Positions 8,447 to 16,295 of a stretch of DNA of 16,295 nt are shown in pieces. The position numbers and the translations under genes were made by a program. Under the pieces are notes generated by a model. It worked only from the letters and a program-made list of their open reading frames with translations. It was not told where the DNA came from and made no database searches. Numbering within the stretch: the stretch's first letter is position 1; every line of letters starts with the position of its first letter. The stretch lies in NCBI GenBank assembly GCA_003024985.2, contig PXIH01S0012101.1; one strand, given 5' to 3'. The DNA is from Euperipatoides rowelli. Taxonomy: Eukaryota; Onychophora; Udeonychophora; Euonychophora; Peripatopsidae.

Positions 8447-9164
8447 TGTAGTTTTTCAAATAACGTCAATTGTCCACGAGGTACTAGTAAAGTAGAGGCA
8501 AATAATGTAGATGTTAGTCCGCGCTATGATAATTATGCATACTTGAAATTCAAATAAATTATTTCACTCAATAAATATTAATTAGGAACAATTTTGTTTA
8601 CTACAGGAGTACTTAGTATTTGCTTTATTTACGACTCAACACAGAAAACTGGTAATAACGTCTCGGCCTTAATACATATACAGTAGATTTTTCATGAATC
8701 TATCTCACTAACTGACCCTAATATTATTCATAAATTCTTTACAGTCATAGACAATAATTACTTGCAGTTATATAGAAATATATTTTATTCCAATGATTTT
8801 GTGACACAAGTTATAAAACTAAATTCCCGCAGAATTATGGCACATACAGCGTGCTTCCATTAACAAAACTTATATATTTATCTTACTCATTCTCCACACA
8901 GCTCCTCCTATCCTCACATGTAATGCATTTCAATTTTTTCCTTTTTTTTTCTTTCACTGCTCTTAACAATATAATACATGGTGTACAACAATACAACAAA
9001 AAAATTTCACACTGCAGAAAATAAAATGCAAATAAATTAGTTACATTAAAATTCTAAAATACTTTTTAAATAATATGGAGAAAAATGCACAAGTGCATAA
9101 CTGGAGAGACACTTGTGTCCAATTATATAAAATAAATATAGAGTACAATATTGCTACTTCATCA
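8447..9164 (-). repeat. copia LTR, right (5' LTR of the element)
   Basis: This 718-bp LTR begins TGTAGTTTTTCAAAT and ends TACTTCATCA on the + strand. It is the counterpart of 4407-5136. Compared with the left copy it has extra bases near 8770 and 8860 and lacks others. The divergence indicates an old insertion. The primer-binding site lies immediately to the left, which marks this as the 5' LTR of a minus-strand element. Confidence 0.9.
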
Positions 9165-9599
9165 TGTACATTATAATACTATGAATAAATAGTAATACAG
9201 TAAATATTTCCTTAGGGTCCTATTATTACTTAGGCTCTAGACTATCTCTCCATATTTCTAGCACCATTATTATACAGCATAATGTACTATTTTATAGTTT
9301 TATTATTATAATTACACTATAAGTATTATAGTGCTGCTCTCCATATTGCCATGTCTTTTCTCCTCATATGTAGCAAGGGTTATGGAGGTTATCTCCATTA
9401 CATATACTGTACCTATTGGAGACTTAACAAAACTATATTTCTTAATAAAGTATGGATTATATAGTATATTATAGTAGTATATTAGCAATGTTATTTCAAT
9501 TTTGTCACTATAGTTTTATTTTTCCAGAAAATTGTACGTTTAATTCATCAAATTTAATAATATTTCATTTCAGTTTTATATAATATTTGTAAAGAGAAG
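9165..9599. other. intronic sequence right of the copia, no gene
   Basis: AT-rich sequence with a small palindrome, CACTATA...TATAGTG, near 9315-9333. No target-site duplication matching the left side of the copia is evident at 9165. No exon or element end was recognised. Confidence 0.5.
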
Positions 9600-9695
9600 G
9601 CCAATTATGTGTATAGTACATCATCTTAAACATAAATCAAATCAAACACCAGGTGTTGGCTTTATGTTTATGACGTATTAGACGACATAATTGGC
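9600..9695. repeat. 96-bp foldback hairpin
   Basis: Three nested inverted blocks lie in register. GCCAATTATGT (9600-9610) pairs with ACATAATTGGC (9685-9695). AAACATAAA (about 9628-9636) pairs with TTTATGTTT. AACACC pairs with GGTGTT around a single-base centre near 9651. Between blocks the arms still match with small gaps (gtatagtacatcat against gtctaatacgtcat). A transcript of the region would form a stem of roughly 45 bp with bulges. It may be a foldback MITE or a microRNA-like precursor inside the mS26 intron. Confidence 0.75.
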
Positions 9696-9899
9696 TTGTT
9701 CAATCTATTATCAAAGCAACAACTTACCCTGTGCTTTTTTTTTTACTTAGTAATTTTCTTGCCACGTTTTTATAAATGTGAGTTTGTCAACTTCTTCATC
9801 TTTGTAATGAATGCCTCTTCCGAATCAGGGGTCTTTCAGACTTTTAATCAGTGGAATAAAGATTTTTTCTTGGATTTTATTCCCTTGCAAAAGTGTTAA

Positions 9900-10050
9900 T
9901 TTAATGGTCAAACGTAATGTTTTTTATATATTTTTAATATTGATTTTTAAAGATAATTACTAAAAGAAATAAAATTAATAAATACTCTAGCCCTCCATCT
10001 GAGATTACATTTCACTTTCTAAAAAATTTTGAGATTGTGATTATTTTCAT
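9900..10050. repeat. truncated copy of the 1019-1662 element family
   Basis: It shares GGTCAAACGTAA exactly (9906-9917 with 1025-1036). In the same order follow an AAAGATAA block, CTGAGATTACA then TTTCACTTT, and TTTTGAGATT. It lacks nine bases around 10010 relative to the first copy and has no matching right terminal repeat, so it is a one-ended fragment in the same orientation as the first copy. Confidence 0.65.
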
Positions 10051-10674
10051 AACATCGCCACAACCTGTTAACAGAACCTGAAGCAGTATACTACTATATT
10101 TTCTGTTTTACTAAACTTAGAATGAGTCTATAATCAAAATTCGTGAGAGGAGAATGGTCACCGTTAAATCGATTGCAAAATTTATGAGTGCAATACATCT
10201 GCAATTTAACCACTAAATCTTTTTACTGCTAGCTCTTAAAAGATTTGTATCAAGTGTGCTTTTAAGTGAAAACTTGTAAGTTTTAAGGTTTATTTTATTA
10301 AATAAAATAAATAAACACAAGTAAAAATATTATATAAATTCCTTTGCCCCTAGGGATGTAGGAACTTTTACAAAGAAGTATTAGGCTAAATGATTAGATA
10401 TAAAAAAAAATATTAAAATTACAAATCGATTAGATTGAATAACTATTTAATACTTTAATCATATTATTTATTGTTGAGTTTTTGTATCTATTGGTTTTAC
10501 ACCAGGGTAAAACAAATTTATTAATGTTTTGGAGATTAGGAAAGGTGTAGAAAAAGGAGAGAGCAGATTTAAAAATAAGGTTTTTTTTCCTTCTTTCTTG
10601 CAAAGAAGGTATGCCAAGATCAGAAAAATTTGATCATAGTTAGAATAATTTTTACCAAAAATGATTTTGATAGC

Positions 10675-10711
10675 TCAGAGGATATCATGAAAAGAATGTT
10701 CAGCTATTTTG
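10675..10711 (+). repeat. 37-bp direct repeat, copy 1
   Basis: The copy begins TCAGAGGATATCATGAAAAG and ends CAGCTATTTTG. It matches 11200-11236 at 33 of 37 positions. It lies in a stretch (about 10550-11240) with short open frames on the minus strand but no recognised protein. That stretch may be a decayed element with an internal repeat. Confidence 0.8.
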
Positions 10712-11199
10712 AAAAGTTTAATCTATTAATTTTTTTCTTTGAGCAGGATCCTCTTTTTGTATTAATTTTTTAAAAATACCAATATGTTTAAGCATAAGTT
10801 CTGCATTATTACTTATTTGAATTTTTCGGTTAGAATATCTCATTTTCATAAGAAATGAGCGAGTGTAAGTTTTAATTCCGCAAGCAAATATTGATAACTA
10901 TAATTAGTTACGCAGCTATTGAGTCTAGTAACAATCTATTTGAAGACATTATAAATAGTGTTAAGAATACCAACCCTAGTTGCTAAGAGAAATCTTAAAT
11001 AATTTAAAATAATTAAATCTTGACACAAACTATTAAAGTAACGAAATGTGAGATGATTATATAATTTATGTCTTGAAAATTTGATATTTTCCCAACACTT
11101 GAATCAATAGTAAATGGATTAAAGAAGACTGGAAGACCATTCCTTAAGTATACAAAACTATCATGCTTTACGAGGCTATGCACATGATGTAGTGTAGAA

Positions 11200-11236
11200 T
11201 CAGAGGATAATATGAAAAGAATGGTCAACTATTTTG
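11200..11236 (+). repeat. 37-bp direct repeat, copy 2
   Basis: The counterpart of 10675-10711, 525 bases downstream, differing at four positions. Read on the minus strand the two copies give similar short peptides (IAEHSFHDIL and IVDHSFHIIL). This is compatible with a former protein repeat, but stops surround both. Confidence 0.8.
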
Positions 11237-11516
11237 TGATAAAGTATGATGTTATGGCACATGTTTACTTTTGAAAAGGTAAACTATCTTGTATCAAAGA
11301 GTATTATTATAACAAAGATTTTTGGAAACAATGATTAAATTTCCAGCACAATAAATAACAATGAGCCGTTAGATGTAGATTATTACCAATAGTATAATTA
11401 TGTTCTATTTTAATGTTTTTATTGGCTTAGCTTTAAATTTCTCGTCAGATGTACTGTATATTCCATTCAAAATATAAGTTTTTAATGTTCTATTTTTTTT
11501 TGTTTTTCTAATTCAG

Positions 11517-11699
11517 GAAGAGAGTAAGACATTTATCACTAGAGAGACATTAGATGAAGCGATTGAATTTGCTTTAGCTAATCCAGTTGATTATAATTTT
11601 TGCATTGATAGAAATGGTAATATAAGTAAACGAGGAGGAATTCCATTCTTGAATATGGAATCAAATCAACAGCAAACAACAATAAAATCAGTGTCTTAA
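11517..11699 (+). CDS. MRPS26: terminal exon of mitochondrial ribosomal protein mS26 (MRPS26)
   Basis: Sixty codons plus TAA. The acceptor is textbook: a long T-rich run, a ctaat branch-like sequence and attcag ending at 11516. The peptide starts EESKTFITRETLDEAIEFAL and then reads ANPVDYNFCIDRNGN. This matches the conserved C-terminal block of mS26, where vertebrates have EEVKNFITRENL followed by a region ending in a YNW/YNF-type motif and a short hydrophilic tail. mS26 is a structural protein of the 28S mitochondrial ribosomal subunit and is imported into the matrix. The tail after the motif (KRGGIPFLNMES then a Gln/Thr-rich end) is species-specific. No frameshift or internal stop is seen, so the gene looks intact here. 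It joins in frame to the exon ending at 2018, giving 101 visible residues. The family call rests on remembered motif similarity, not on a search. Confidence 0.85.
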   Translation, partial: EESKTFITRETLDEAIEFALANPVDYNFCIDRNGNISKRGGIPFLNMESNQQQTTIKSVS

Positions 11700-11728
11700 A
11701 CGTAAATTATATGTTATTTATATTTTTA

Positions 11729-11804
11729 ATAATTTTAAATAAATATTGGAACAAGTTTGATTAATACAAGTTGGTATAAGCTTATTTATATATCTTTATT
11801 CAAT
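11729..11804 (+). repeat. 76-bp direct repeat, copy 1
   Basis: The block starts ataattttaaataaatattg and ends tctttattcaat. It is identical over 76 bases to 11905-11980, an offset of 176 bp, and similarity continues weakly for about ten more bases. It begins 30 bases after the mS26 stop and carries the candidate poly(A) signal. Perfect identity in otherwise decayed sequence points to a recent local duplication or an assembly artefact. Confidence 0.95.
11738..11743 (+). promoter_or_regulatory. candidate poly(A) signal AATAAA of mS26
   Basis: This is the first canonical AATAAA hexamer after the mS26 stop codon, 38 bases downstream of it. It lies inside a 76-bp block repeated at 11905-11980, so an identical hexamer with identical flanks occurs at 11914-11919. 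In such an AT-rich region the hexamer is common by chance, so its use is inferred from position only. Confidence 0.5.
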
Positions 11805-11904
11805 ATTTTAAAAAACATATGATGACGGTTATGACATTACTAAACTGAATCCAATAAATGACAATACCATAGTAATAATAAATATAATACCAATTTCATA
11901 TTTT

Positions 11905-11980
11905 ATAATTTTAAATAAATATTGGAACAAGTTTGATTAATACAAGTTGGTATAAGCTTATTTATATATCTTTATTCAAT
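11905..11980 (+). repeat. 76-bp direct repeat, copy 2
   Basis: Exact second copy of the block at 11729-11804. The 100 bases between the copies (11805-11904) are unrelated to it and contain a further AATAAA-like word near 11862. The copy ends where a different sequence (gatttaaaagg) begins. Confidence 0.95.
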
Positions 11981-11989
11981 GATTTAAAA

Positions 11990-12415
11990 GGGAGAAGAGA
12001 ATCAGTAGGTTACCCCCTCACTTACAAAACAAAATCTTTGTTATTTAAATGAATGTTATAAAATAAATATTTTTAATTAACAGTTATTAGACCACTGAAA
12101 CAAAAATATTACACATTTGTATCAGTATTTAAAAGTATAAATTACATTTTTTACAGCCAAACAAATTGAATCAGATTGAATGAGCAAAATAAAAGATAAA
12201 GCATTTAATTGTGTTTCAGTTAAATAAATATTACCACACTTTAACTATGAAACATTTAATCCGATACAATTTGTGTGGATAAAATACATTTTATACTTTT
12301 CAATTGCAGATAAAAGCATGTAGGCTAATATTGATTTTTTTTTTTAATTTAAACCAAACAAGTCACCATTTATGACTTGTGCATATCTATTGACACTGCC
12401 TATTTTAAGAATTTC
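11990..12415. other. downstream flank of mS26, no gene seen
   Basis: AT-rich intergenic sequence with several AATAAA-like words (for example near 12062) and no extended open frame. It may include the end of the mS26 transcript if the second poly(A) block is used. Confidence 0.45.
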
Positions 12416-12665
12416 TAAGTGGGTGGCACTCAGTCAATACCAATCGTACCCAACCCACTCCACTCCCCCCCCCCCCCCAAAAAAAAAAAAGAAAATTCAA
12501 TACCAATAAACATAAATTTTTTAGTAATATAGTAATTATTACATTGTTGCTGTTTCTTAAAAAGAATGGAATTCAGGAATACACACAATGGTATCACAAT
12601 TTTTCTTCTTCTGGGCACAAAACTTCCCATTGGGTTGAACGTATATATATATAAGTGGGTGGCAC
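12416..12665 (+). repeat. pair of TAAGTGGGTGGCAC direct repeats
   Basis: The 14-base word occurs at 12416-12429 and at 12652-12665. Each copy is followed by a related CA..CTGACACC or CAGTCAATACC sequence. The outer sequences CCTATTTTAA (12399-12408) and TTAAAATAGG (12687-12696) are inverted with respect to each other. This resembles the borders of a small element or a local rearrangement, and I cannot assign a family. Confidence 0.5.
12465..12490 (+). repeat. C14-A12 homopolymer tract
   Basis: Fourteen C are followed directly by twelve A. Such a run is striking in an AT-rich background. It sits just right of a TAAGTGGGTGGCAC word (12416-12429) that recurs at 12652-12665. Homopolymer length is likely to be unreliable in the assembly. 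Confidence 0.9.
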
Positions 12666-12719
12666 AACTGACACCAATTTTTAATGTTAAAATAGGGATG
12701 TCTAGTGGTTCAATCACTT

Positions 12720-14366
12720 TTTAACTTCATGCATACCATTAGAGTGTAAGTTCTAATTATCGAGGAAAGCGATTCTTCAACTGGATTTGTGAAAAAGATT
12801 TGCAGGTACATTTTCAAATGCATTCATTTTTAAATAAAATTTTAATCACCATCTCCTGTATGTATGTTATAAAACTGCTTTAAAATATTTTTAGTTATGC
12901 AAACCTACTTATAATGGTCGTTTATGTTTGCGATTGTTGTTTCAATTTCAAATGGGGAATCATTAATGCATATGTCAGAAAGTGCATTTTTTGATTATAT
13001 TGAGTAATTTAGTATATTTAATCATATATTATTTAATTTTGTTTACATTTATTAGTCTAGAAATTGATAGTTAAAATTTTGTATGCTTGTTAAAATGTAA
13101 AGATGAAAACGACTCGGATTTAAGGTGATGATCTCACATCTTCCAGATTTTATAACATTTGCTTACTATGTGGATATGTTTTGGCTTTATATTTTATTAA
13201 TTGACAGTTAAAATTAATAAATATCAAATATGTTACAAATTTTTTTTGTTCTAAGGTAACTTTTCTCCACCTTAACATATTTTATTTATCTTCCAAATTT
13301 CATAAAAATGGCAATTTAAAGTTTATCACAAGATAAAATTTAAAATNTTTCCTATTTTTTTGGTATAATTGTAGTTTTTAAAATTAATTTATAAAATATG
13401 ACACCCTTATAGTTTATAAATATTTACTGATAAGAGTATGTATGAATTGTATTCAAGAATTAGAGAGATCCTTTATAAAGTTACCCATAATACATCCTGC
13501 AACAAACACAACCACTCCTGGTATAGTTTTTATCAATCAAAAATTATATTTTTTCTATTAACATTCTTGTTTATATCTAGCATTTATCAACCACAAAAGC
13601 AATGTACGTTATACTATAGTTCTCAAGATAAGTAGAAAAACATTAAAGTCTCCTTTTGCACATTCAATGACTTCATTAATCTTTTTCATTAGTGAAATGT
13701 TTATTATTTTAGAAGCATAATAATTAATAATTCACCTTGGGTATTCATTTATGATGATATCTATAAAACTTTAAAATAATATTAACTAAAATTGTTACTC
13801 TGGACCAAGTGTTGTAAATTCTCAATAAACATTATAATTATCAAATAACATATTTACAGTATTTCATAATCAATATTTTTTTTTTTAATTTTGTCCCTTG
13901 AAATAGGCCAAAATTATATTTACCTTTCTTACAAATCTTAATCTCCATTACAGCTGTTTAAATAAGGTTGCTCTTTCTAATGGTGAAAATTTTAAGAATA
14001 CAATATAGTTGCTGCATAAAAACCCTCAATATTTCTTATATTTTAGGAATGTTTAATGATATAAATATATCAATTTAAGTTTCCTTTATCTTGCTGGGAT
14101 TGTATTCTATATCCAATGCAACAAATATCAGGGCTCCTTTCAGTCTTCTGTAATAACCCCTGATGTCTTGATTAGATTTTTTTTTTCACTTTCAATATTT
14201 CTTTGATTTGTACTTCCATTTCATTTTAGTTTAAATTTAAAATTGACTCCAAAGAATCTCTATATTTCACTTTTACAATTATGTAAAGATTACAGAAACT
14301 TTGTATAATCTTCCTACAACAAATTTTATATTATTTAATGAATATTTCAAAAATAATTATTTAAGT
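12720..14366. other. intergenic sequence without recognised genes
   Basis: Only short chance open frames are present. One of them, near 12750-12805, reads SNYRGKRFFNWICEKDLQ and ends at a gta that could be a donor, but it lacks an acceptor or start. An undetermined base lies at 13347. No RNA gene or element end was recognised. Confidence 0.5.
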
Positions 14367-14368
14367 AA

Positions 14369-14593
14369 AAAGGCCTTATAATTTCATCGGTTCTAAAAAC
14401 AAAAAAGTTGGAAAAATTACATTGGGTTTATGAACTTGTAAATGATCATCTAAATAAAATAAATGTTAAAAATTATATACAGTGGGTACCTCATGATGCA
14501 GTGTTTTCAATCTGTTGTAACGGGAATTATCCAGCTTATGGATTTGCAACTGTAAAACCAAGAAAAAATAAGAAACGTAGTTTTTTTTTTTAA
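14369..14593 (+). CDS. unrecognised open frame, possible exon or decayed element fragment
   Basis: The frame is open for 74 codons from just after a TAA at 14366 to a TAA ending at 14593. It has no ATG near its start, so it is at best an exon or fragment. The peptide includes LEKLHWVYELVNDHL, then YIQWVPHDAVFSICC, then YPAYGFATVKPRKNKKRS. Its two Trp, two Cys, several Pro, two His and basic tail are unlike the Phe/Ile/Asn/Lys output of random AT-rich sequence. The basic end could be a nuclear-localisation-like tail. No good acceptor precedes it: the nearest AGs lack a pyrimidine tract. The only donor-like sequence after it, gtagtt at 14578, is weak. I recognise no family. It could also be a remnant of a transposase. 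Confidence 0.3.
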   Translation, partial: KGLIISSVLKTKKLEKLHWVYELVNDHLNKINVKNYIQWVPHDAVFSICCNGNYPAYGFATVKPRKNKKRSFFF

Positions 14594-14752
14594 ATTTTTA
14601 TCCAATAAGTGATGTTCAGAGCTTTTTATGCGTGAAGAATTATACATGGCGTATATGTAAATAATAAATTTGGCAGATACAAAAATCGTCTATTTAAATT
14701 ATTTAAAACACTAGTTTAAAAGGGAAGGAGGTATAGGCCTTAGCCTCCCCTT

Positions 14753-14770
14753 GGTTTGGCTGTGCCACTG
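14753..14770 (-). repeat. hAT-like terminus, weak
   Basis: On the minus strand this reads CAGTGGCACAGCCAAACC and runs into a GGGGAGGC stretch. It resembles the CAGTGGCGTAGCC ends carried by many invertebrate hAT elements. No partner end or 8-bp duplication was identified, so this is a pattern resemblance only. Confidence 0.3.
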
Positions 14771-14774
14771 CCCA

Positions 14775-15600
14775 CTAGCATTATGCATCTTTGTTAAAGG
14801 GCGATAAGCTTCCTGACAACATTCAAATATCTGAAAATAGAAACAGTTGGATGGTTTGTGCTAACTTTAAGGATTGGTGCTAAAAGAAACCAAAATACTT
14901 GACTACCAAATATGATGTTTTTTAAACATTACAAACCCCATTTCTCTCCAGCCATTAAAACCAACTTCAACATGCACAGTATGTAATGATAGTATATTTA
15001 TTCCTGCTGAATGCACAAGCTAGTTCAATCAAACTGCTAATGTTTCAAGGAATAACCATTGAAAACAATGGCCAGCATGGATTGTAGATGCTTGTCATCA
15101 ACTTATCAAATCTGGAAAAATTAAATTATCTAAAAAACACATTACCAATTTCCATTGGACTCATAAAACCTGGGGGTTGTGTTAACCCATAAATAATCAT
15201 TAACAGTTTTTATACACTGCATTGCAATAGCACTGAATGGTAAGATCATTTGATAAGAACAATATTGAACCAGATGTTTCGCTAAACTAGCATAACAGAA
15301 AACATTAAAAAAAATTTAATCAACAAAGAGATGATTAGTTTTCTAGATATGATGAAATAATTAAGATTGAGTCATTTCTTCAGTCTGGTAATGAAGCTAC
15401 CTATTCCTGTGAATGCAGATGAAGCTGGTTCCTATTCAGCTGTTGTTGTAGAAATTGTTCTTCTGCTACCAGCTATGATGATGAGTAAACTGGTCCTTCT
15501 TCATATTAAATTGTTAATTTTTTGTTAATCATTTACTATAATCATATAAAGTTATTGTAAAGTTTTGTAAGAATCTTCCCTCACATCCTTCTTTAAAAAG
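14775..15600. other. intergenic sequence without recognised genes
   Basis: Slightly less AT-rich than its surroundings, with stops in all frames within short distances. No exon, RNA gene or repeat pair was recognised. Confidence 0.45.
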
Positions 15601-15605
15601 ATTTC

Positions 15606-16150
15606 TAATAGCCTAAATAATTTCTTTAAAAAAAAATTATATTTTAATTGTAATCAGATTAACATAGAAATTTCCTAGAATTTGTCACTTTTTTTTCTTT
15701 CTCCTAAATAATAGCCTAAATTCCTTTTTTAAAAAATAGAATATGTAATTAAAAAATGGCTAGCATCCCTTTCTTTAAAAAAAAAAATTGGTATCTTAAT
15801 TTGCAATCAGATTAAGATAGAATATTTTTTTTAGAATTCATATAAGGTGCCTTCTTCCCCTAAAAAAAAATACCATAACAATAATAACAGCCTAAATTTA
15901 TAATGCATACCATGCTATTAAGATTGTTTTACTGCCCCCTTTACAAAAAATAACAATAGCTTAATATTTTATTTAAAAATTTTCTTCCTTTTCAAATAGA
16001 ATAAATTTTATAAACACAGAATGTTATTAATTTTTTCTAAAGATAGGAGGGGCTTAGGAAAGTGTAATTTAATAAGGCATTTAAACCAGGTTTAAAATTA
16101 TGTTTTCATTCTCTTTACTTTAAAAAAAATTAATAGTCTAAATAAATATC
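15606..16150 (+). repeat. degenerate tandem repeat with AATAGCCTAAAT motif
   Basis: The word AATAGCCTAAAT or a variant recurs near 15607, 15710, 15886, 15954 and 16131. A longer block, TTCTTTAAAAAA followed by TTAATT.. and AATCAGATTAA.ATAGAA, occurs at 15622-15668 and again at 15771-15821, about 150 bases apart. Poly-A and poly-T runs separate the units. It looks like an old tandem array with loosely conserved units of roughly 100-150 bp. Confidence 0.6.
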
Positions 16151-16162
16151 AATACCCTAAGC

Positions 16163-16295
16163 CAGTGGTTCTTAACCTTTTCAGAGACAGTGAACACTAT
16201 TTAACATTTTTGAGGATGTTCATAAGCCTTTTTTTTTTTTGGCTGTTGAAATCATAATTTTTAAATTTCGGGGGTGGGGGTTTCCACACCACCTG
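16163..16295 (+). mobile_element. hAT-like element end, truncated by the window edge
   Basis: CAGTGGTTCTTAACCTTTT at 16163 matches the CAGTGGTTCTCAACC-type terminal repeat shared by many animal hAT transposons. The sequence continues without coding potential to the window edge and ends in a G-rich stretch. If this is right, the 8 bases ccctaagc (16155-16162) should recur just after the element's other end, outside the window. Confidence 0.5.

Larger units (their letters stand above)
4407..9164 (-). mobile_element. Ty1/copia LTR retrotransposon, degenerate, with nested LINE
   Basis: Two direct LTRs bracket an internal region of about 3.3 kb that encodes copia-type protein remnants on the minus strand. 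In element order these are a pre-integrase remnant (8215-8015), the start of reverse transcriptase (7748-7010), then the end of reverse transcriptase and RNase H (5831-5163). A primer-binding site lies beside the right LTR and a polypurine tract beside the left LTR, which confirms orientation. The gene order of integrase before reverse transcriptase fits copia and not gypsy. Nearly all of gag and integrase is gone, several frameshifts and stops are present, and a LINE interrupts the element at about 5845-7005. No target-site duplication is recognisable: actct precedes the left end and tgtac follows the right. The element cannot be autonomous. Confidence 0.9.
2019..11516 (+). other. mS26 intron, 9.5 kb, phase 0, GT-AG
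   Basis: The intron runs from a consensus donor (gtaagt at 2019) to a strong acceptor (T-rich tract plus attcag ending at 11516). It splits mS26 between the KTK and EESK codons without breaking a codon. Most of its length is transposon-derived: two inverted-repeat elements, a minus-strand copia with a nested LINE, a foldback hairpin and a fragment of another element. No host exon is evident inside it, though a very small one could be missed. Splicing of exactly these two sites is inferred from frame and protein continuity. Confidence 0.75.

Noticed and set aside
8242-8451. 69-codon + strand frame rich in Ser/Thr/Leu
   Set aside because: It crosses the copia primer-binding site into the LTR and opposes the element's strand; no domain is seen.
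9696-9899. 67-codon + strand open frame
   Set aside because: Phe/Leu-rich chance frame between the hairpin and the MITE fragment; no domain or conserved motif.
11013-11228. 71-codon minus-strand open frame
   Set aside because: No known motif; it overlaps the 37-bp direct repeat and looks like decayed element sequence, so it was not called a gene.
12430-12717. 95-codon minus-strand open frame
   Set aside because: It depends on reading the C14-A12 tract (poly-Gly/Phe), whose length is unreliable, and has no domain.
12750-12806. Exon-like SNYRGKRFFNWICEKDLQ followed by gta
   Set aside because: Too short, with no acceptor or start and no partner exon; it is listed only in the region description.
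13438-13635. 65-codon + strand open frame
   Set aside because: Composition matches random AT-rich translation and no splice or start context supports it.

Overview
This is a strongly AT-rich animal genomic window. It has no bacterial-style gene packing, and its only convincing host gene is split by a long GT-AG intron. That gene reads as the C-terminal half of the mitochondrial ribosomal protein mS26 (MRPS26), on the + strand. The mS26 tail and a copia element primed from the initiator-tRNA anticodon arm suggest an invertebrate, most likely an arthropod. That placement is inference and is not proven by the sequence. Two undetermined bases (6753, 13347) show this is a draft assembly.

Layout. 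1-1894: upstream intron or flank with a short degenerate 21-mer repeat (442-545) and a terminal-inverted-repeat element (1019-1662). 1895-2018: internal mS26 exon. 2019-11516: one intron of about 9.5 kb, filled with repeats. It holds a second inverted-repeat element (2530-3082), a GC-richer stretch with its own inverted repeat (3600-4358), and a decayed Ty1/copia LTR retrotransposon on the minus strand (4407-9164). A 5'-truncated LINE is inserted inside the copia in the same orientation (about 5845-7005). The intron also holds a 96-bp foldback hairpin (9600-9695), a fragment of the first inverted-repeat family (9900-10050) and a degenerate region with a 37-bp direct repeat (10675-11236). 11517-11699: terminal mS26 exon with stop codon, followed by a poly(A) signal that lies in a 76-bp block duplicated exactly 176 bp downstream. 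12000-16295: non-coding sequence with homopolymer tracts, one unrecognised open frame (14369-14593), a degenerate tandem repeat (15606-16150) and a hAT-like terminus at the right edge (16163).

How the parts relate. The host gene is presumably transcribed left to right through the whole intron, so the copia and LINE lie antisense to it. Both retroelements are broken: the copia has lost almost all of gag and integrase and carries frameshifts and stops, and the LINE lacks its 5' part. No functional operon, defence system or CRISPR array is present. I found no undescribed biological system here. The items most worth a second look are the intronic hairpin, the copia primer-binding site, the nested insertion and the duplicated 3' end.
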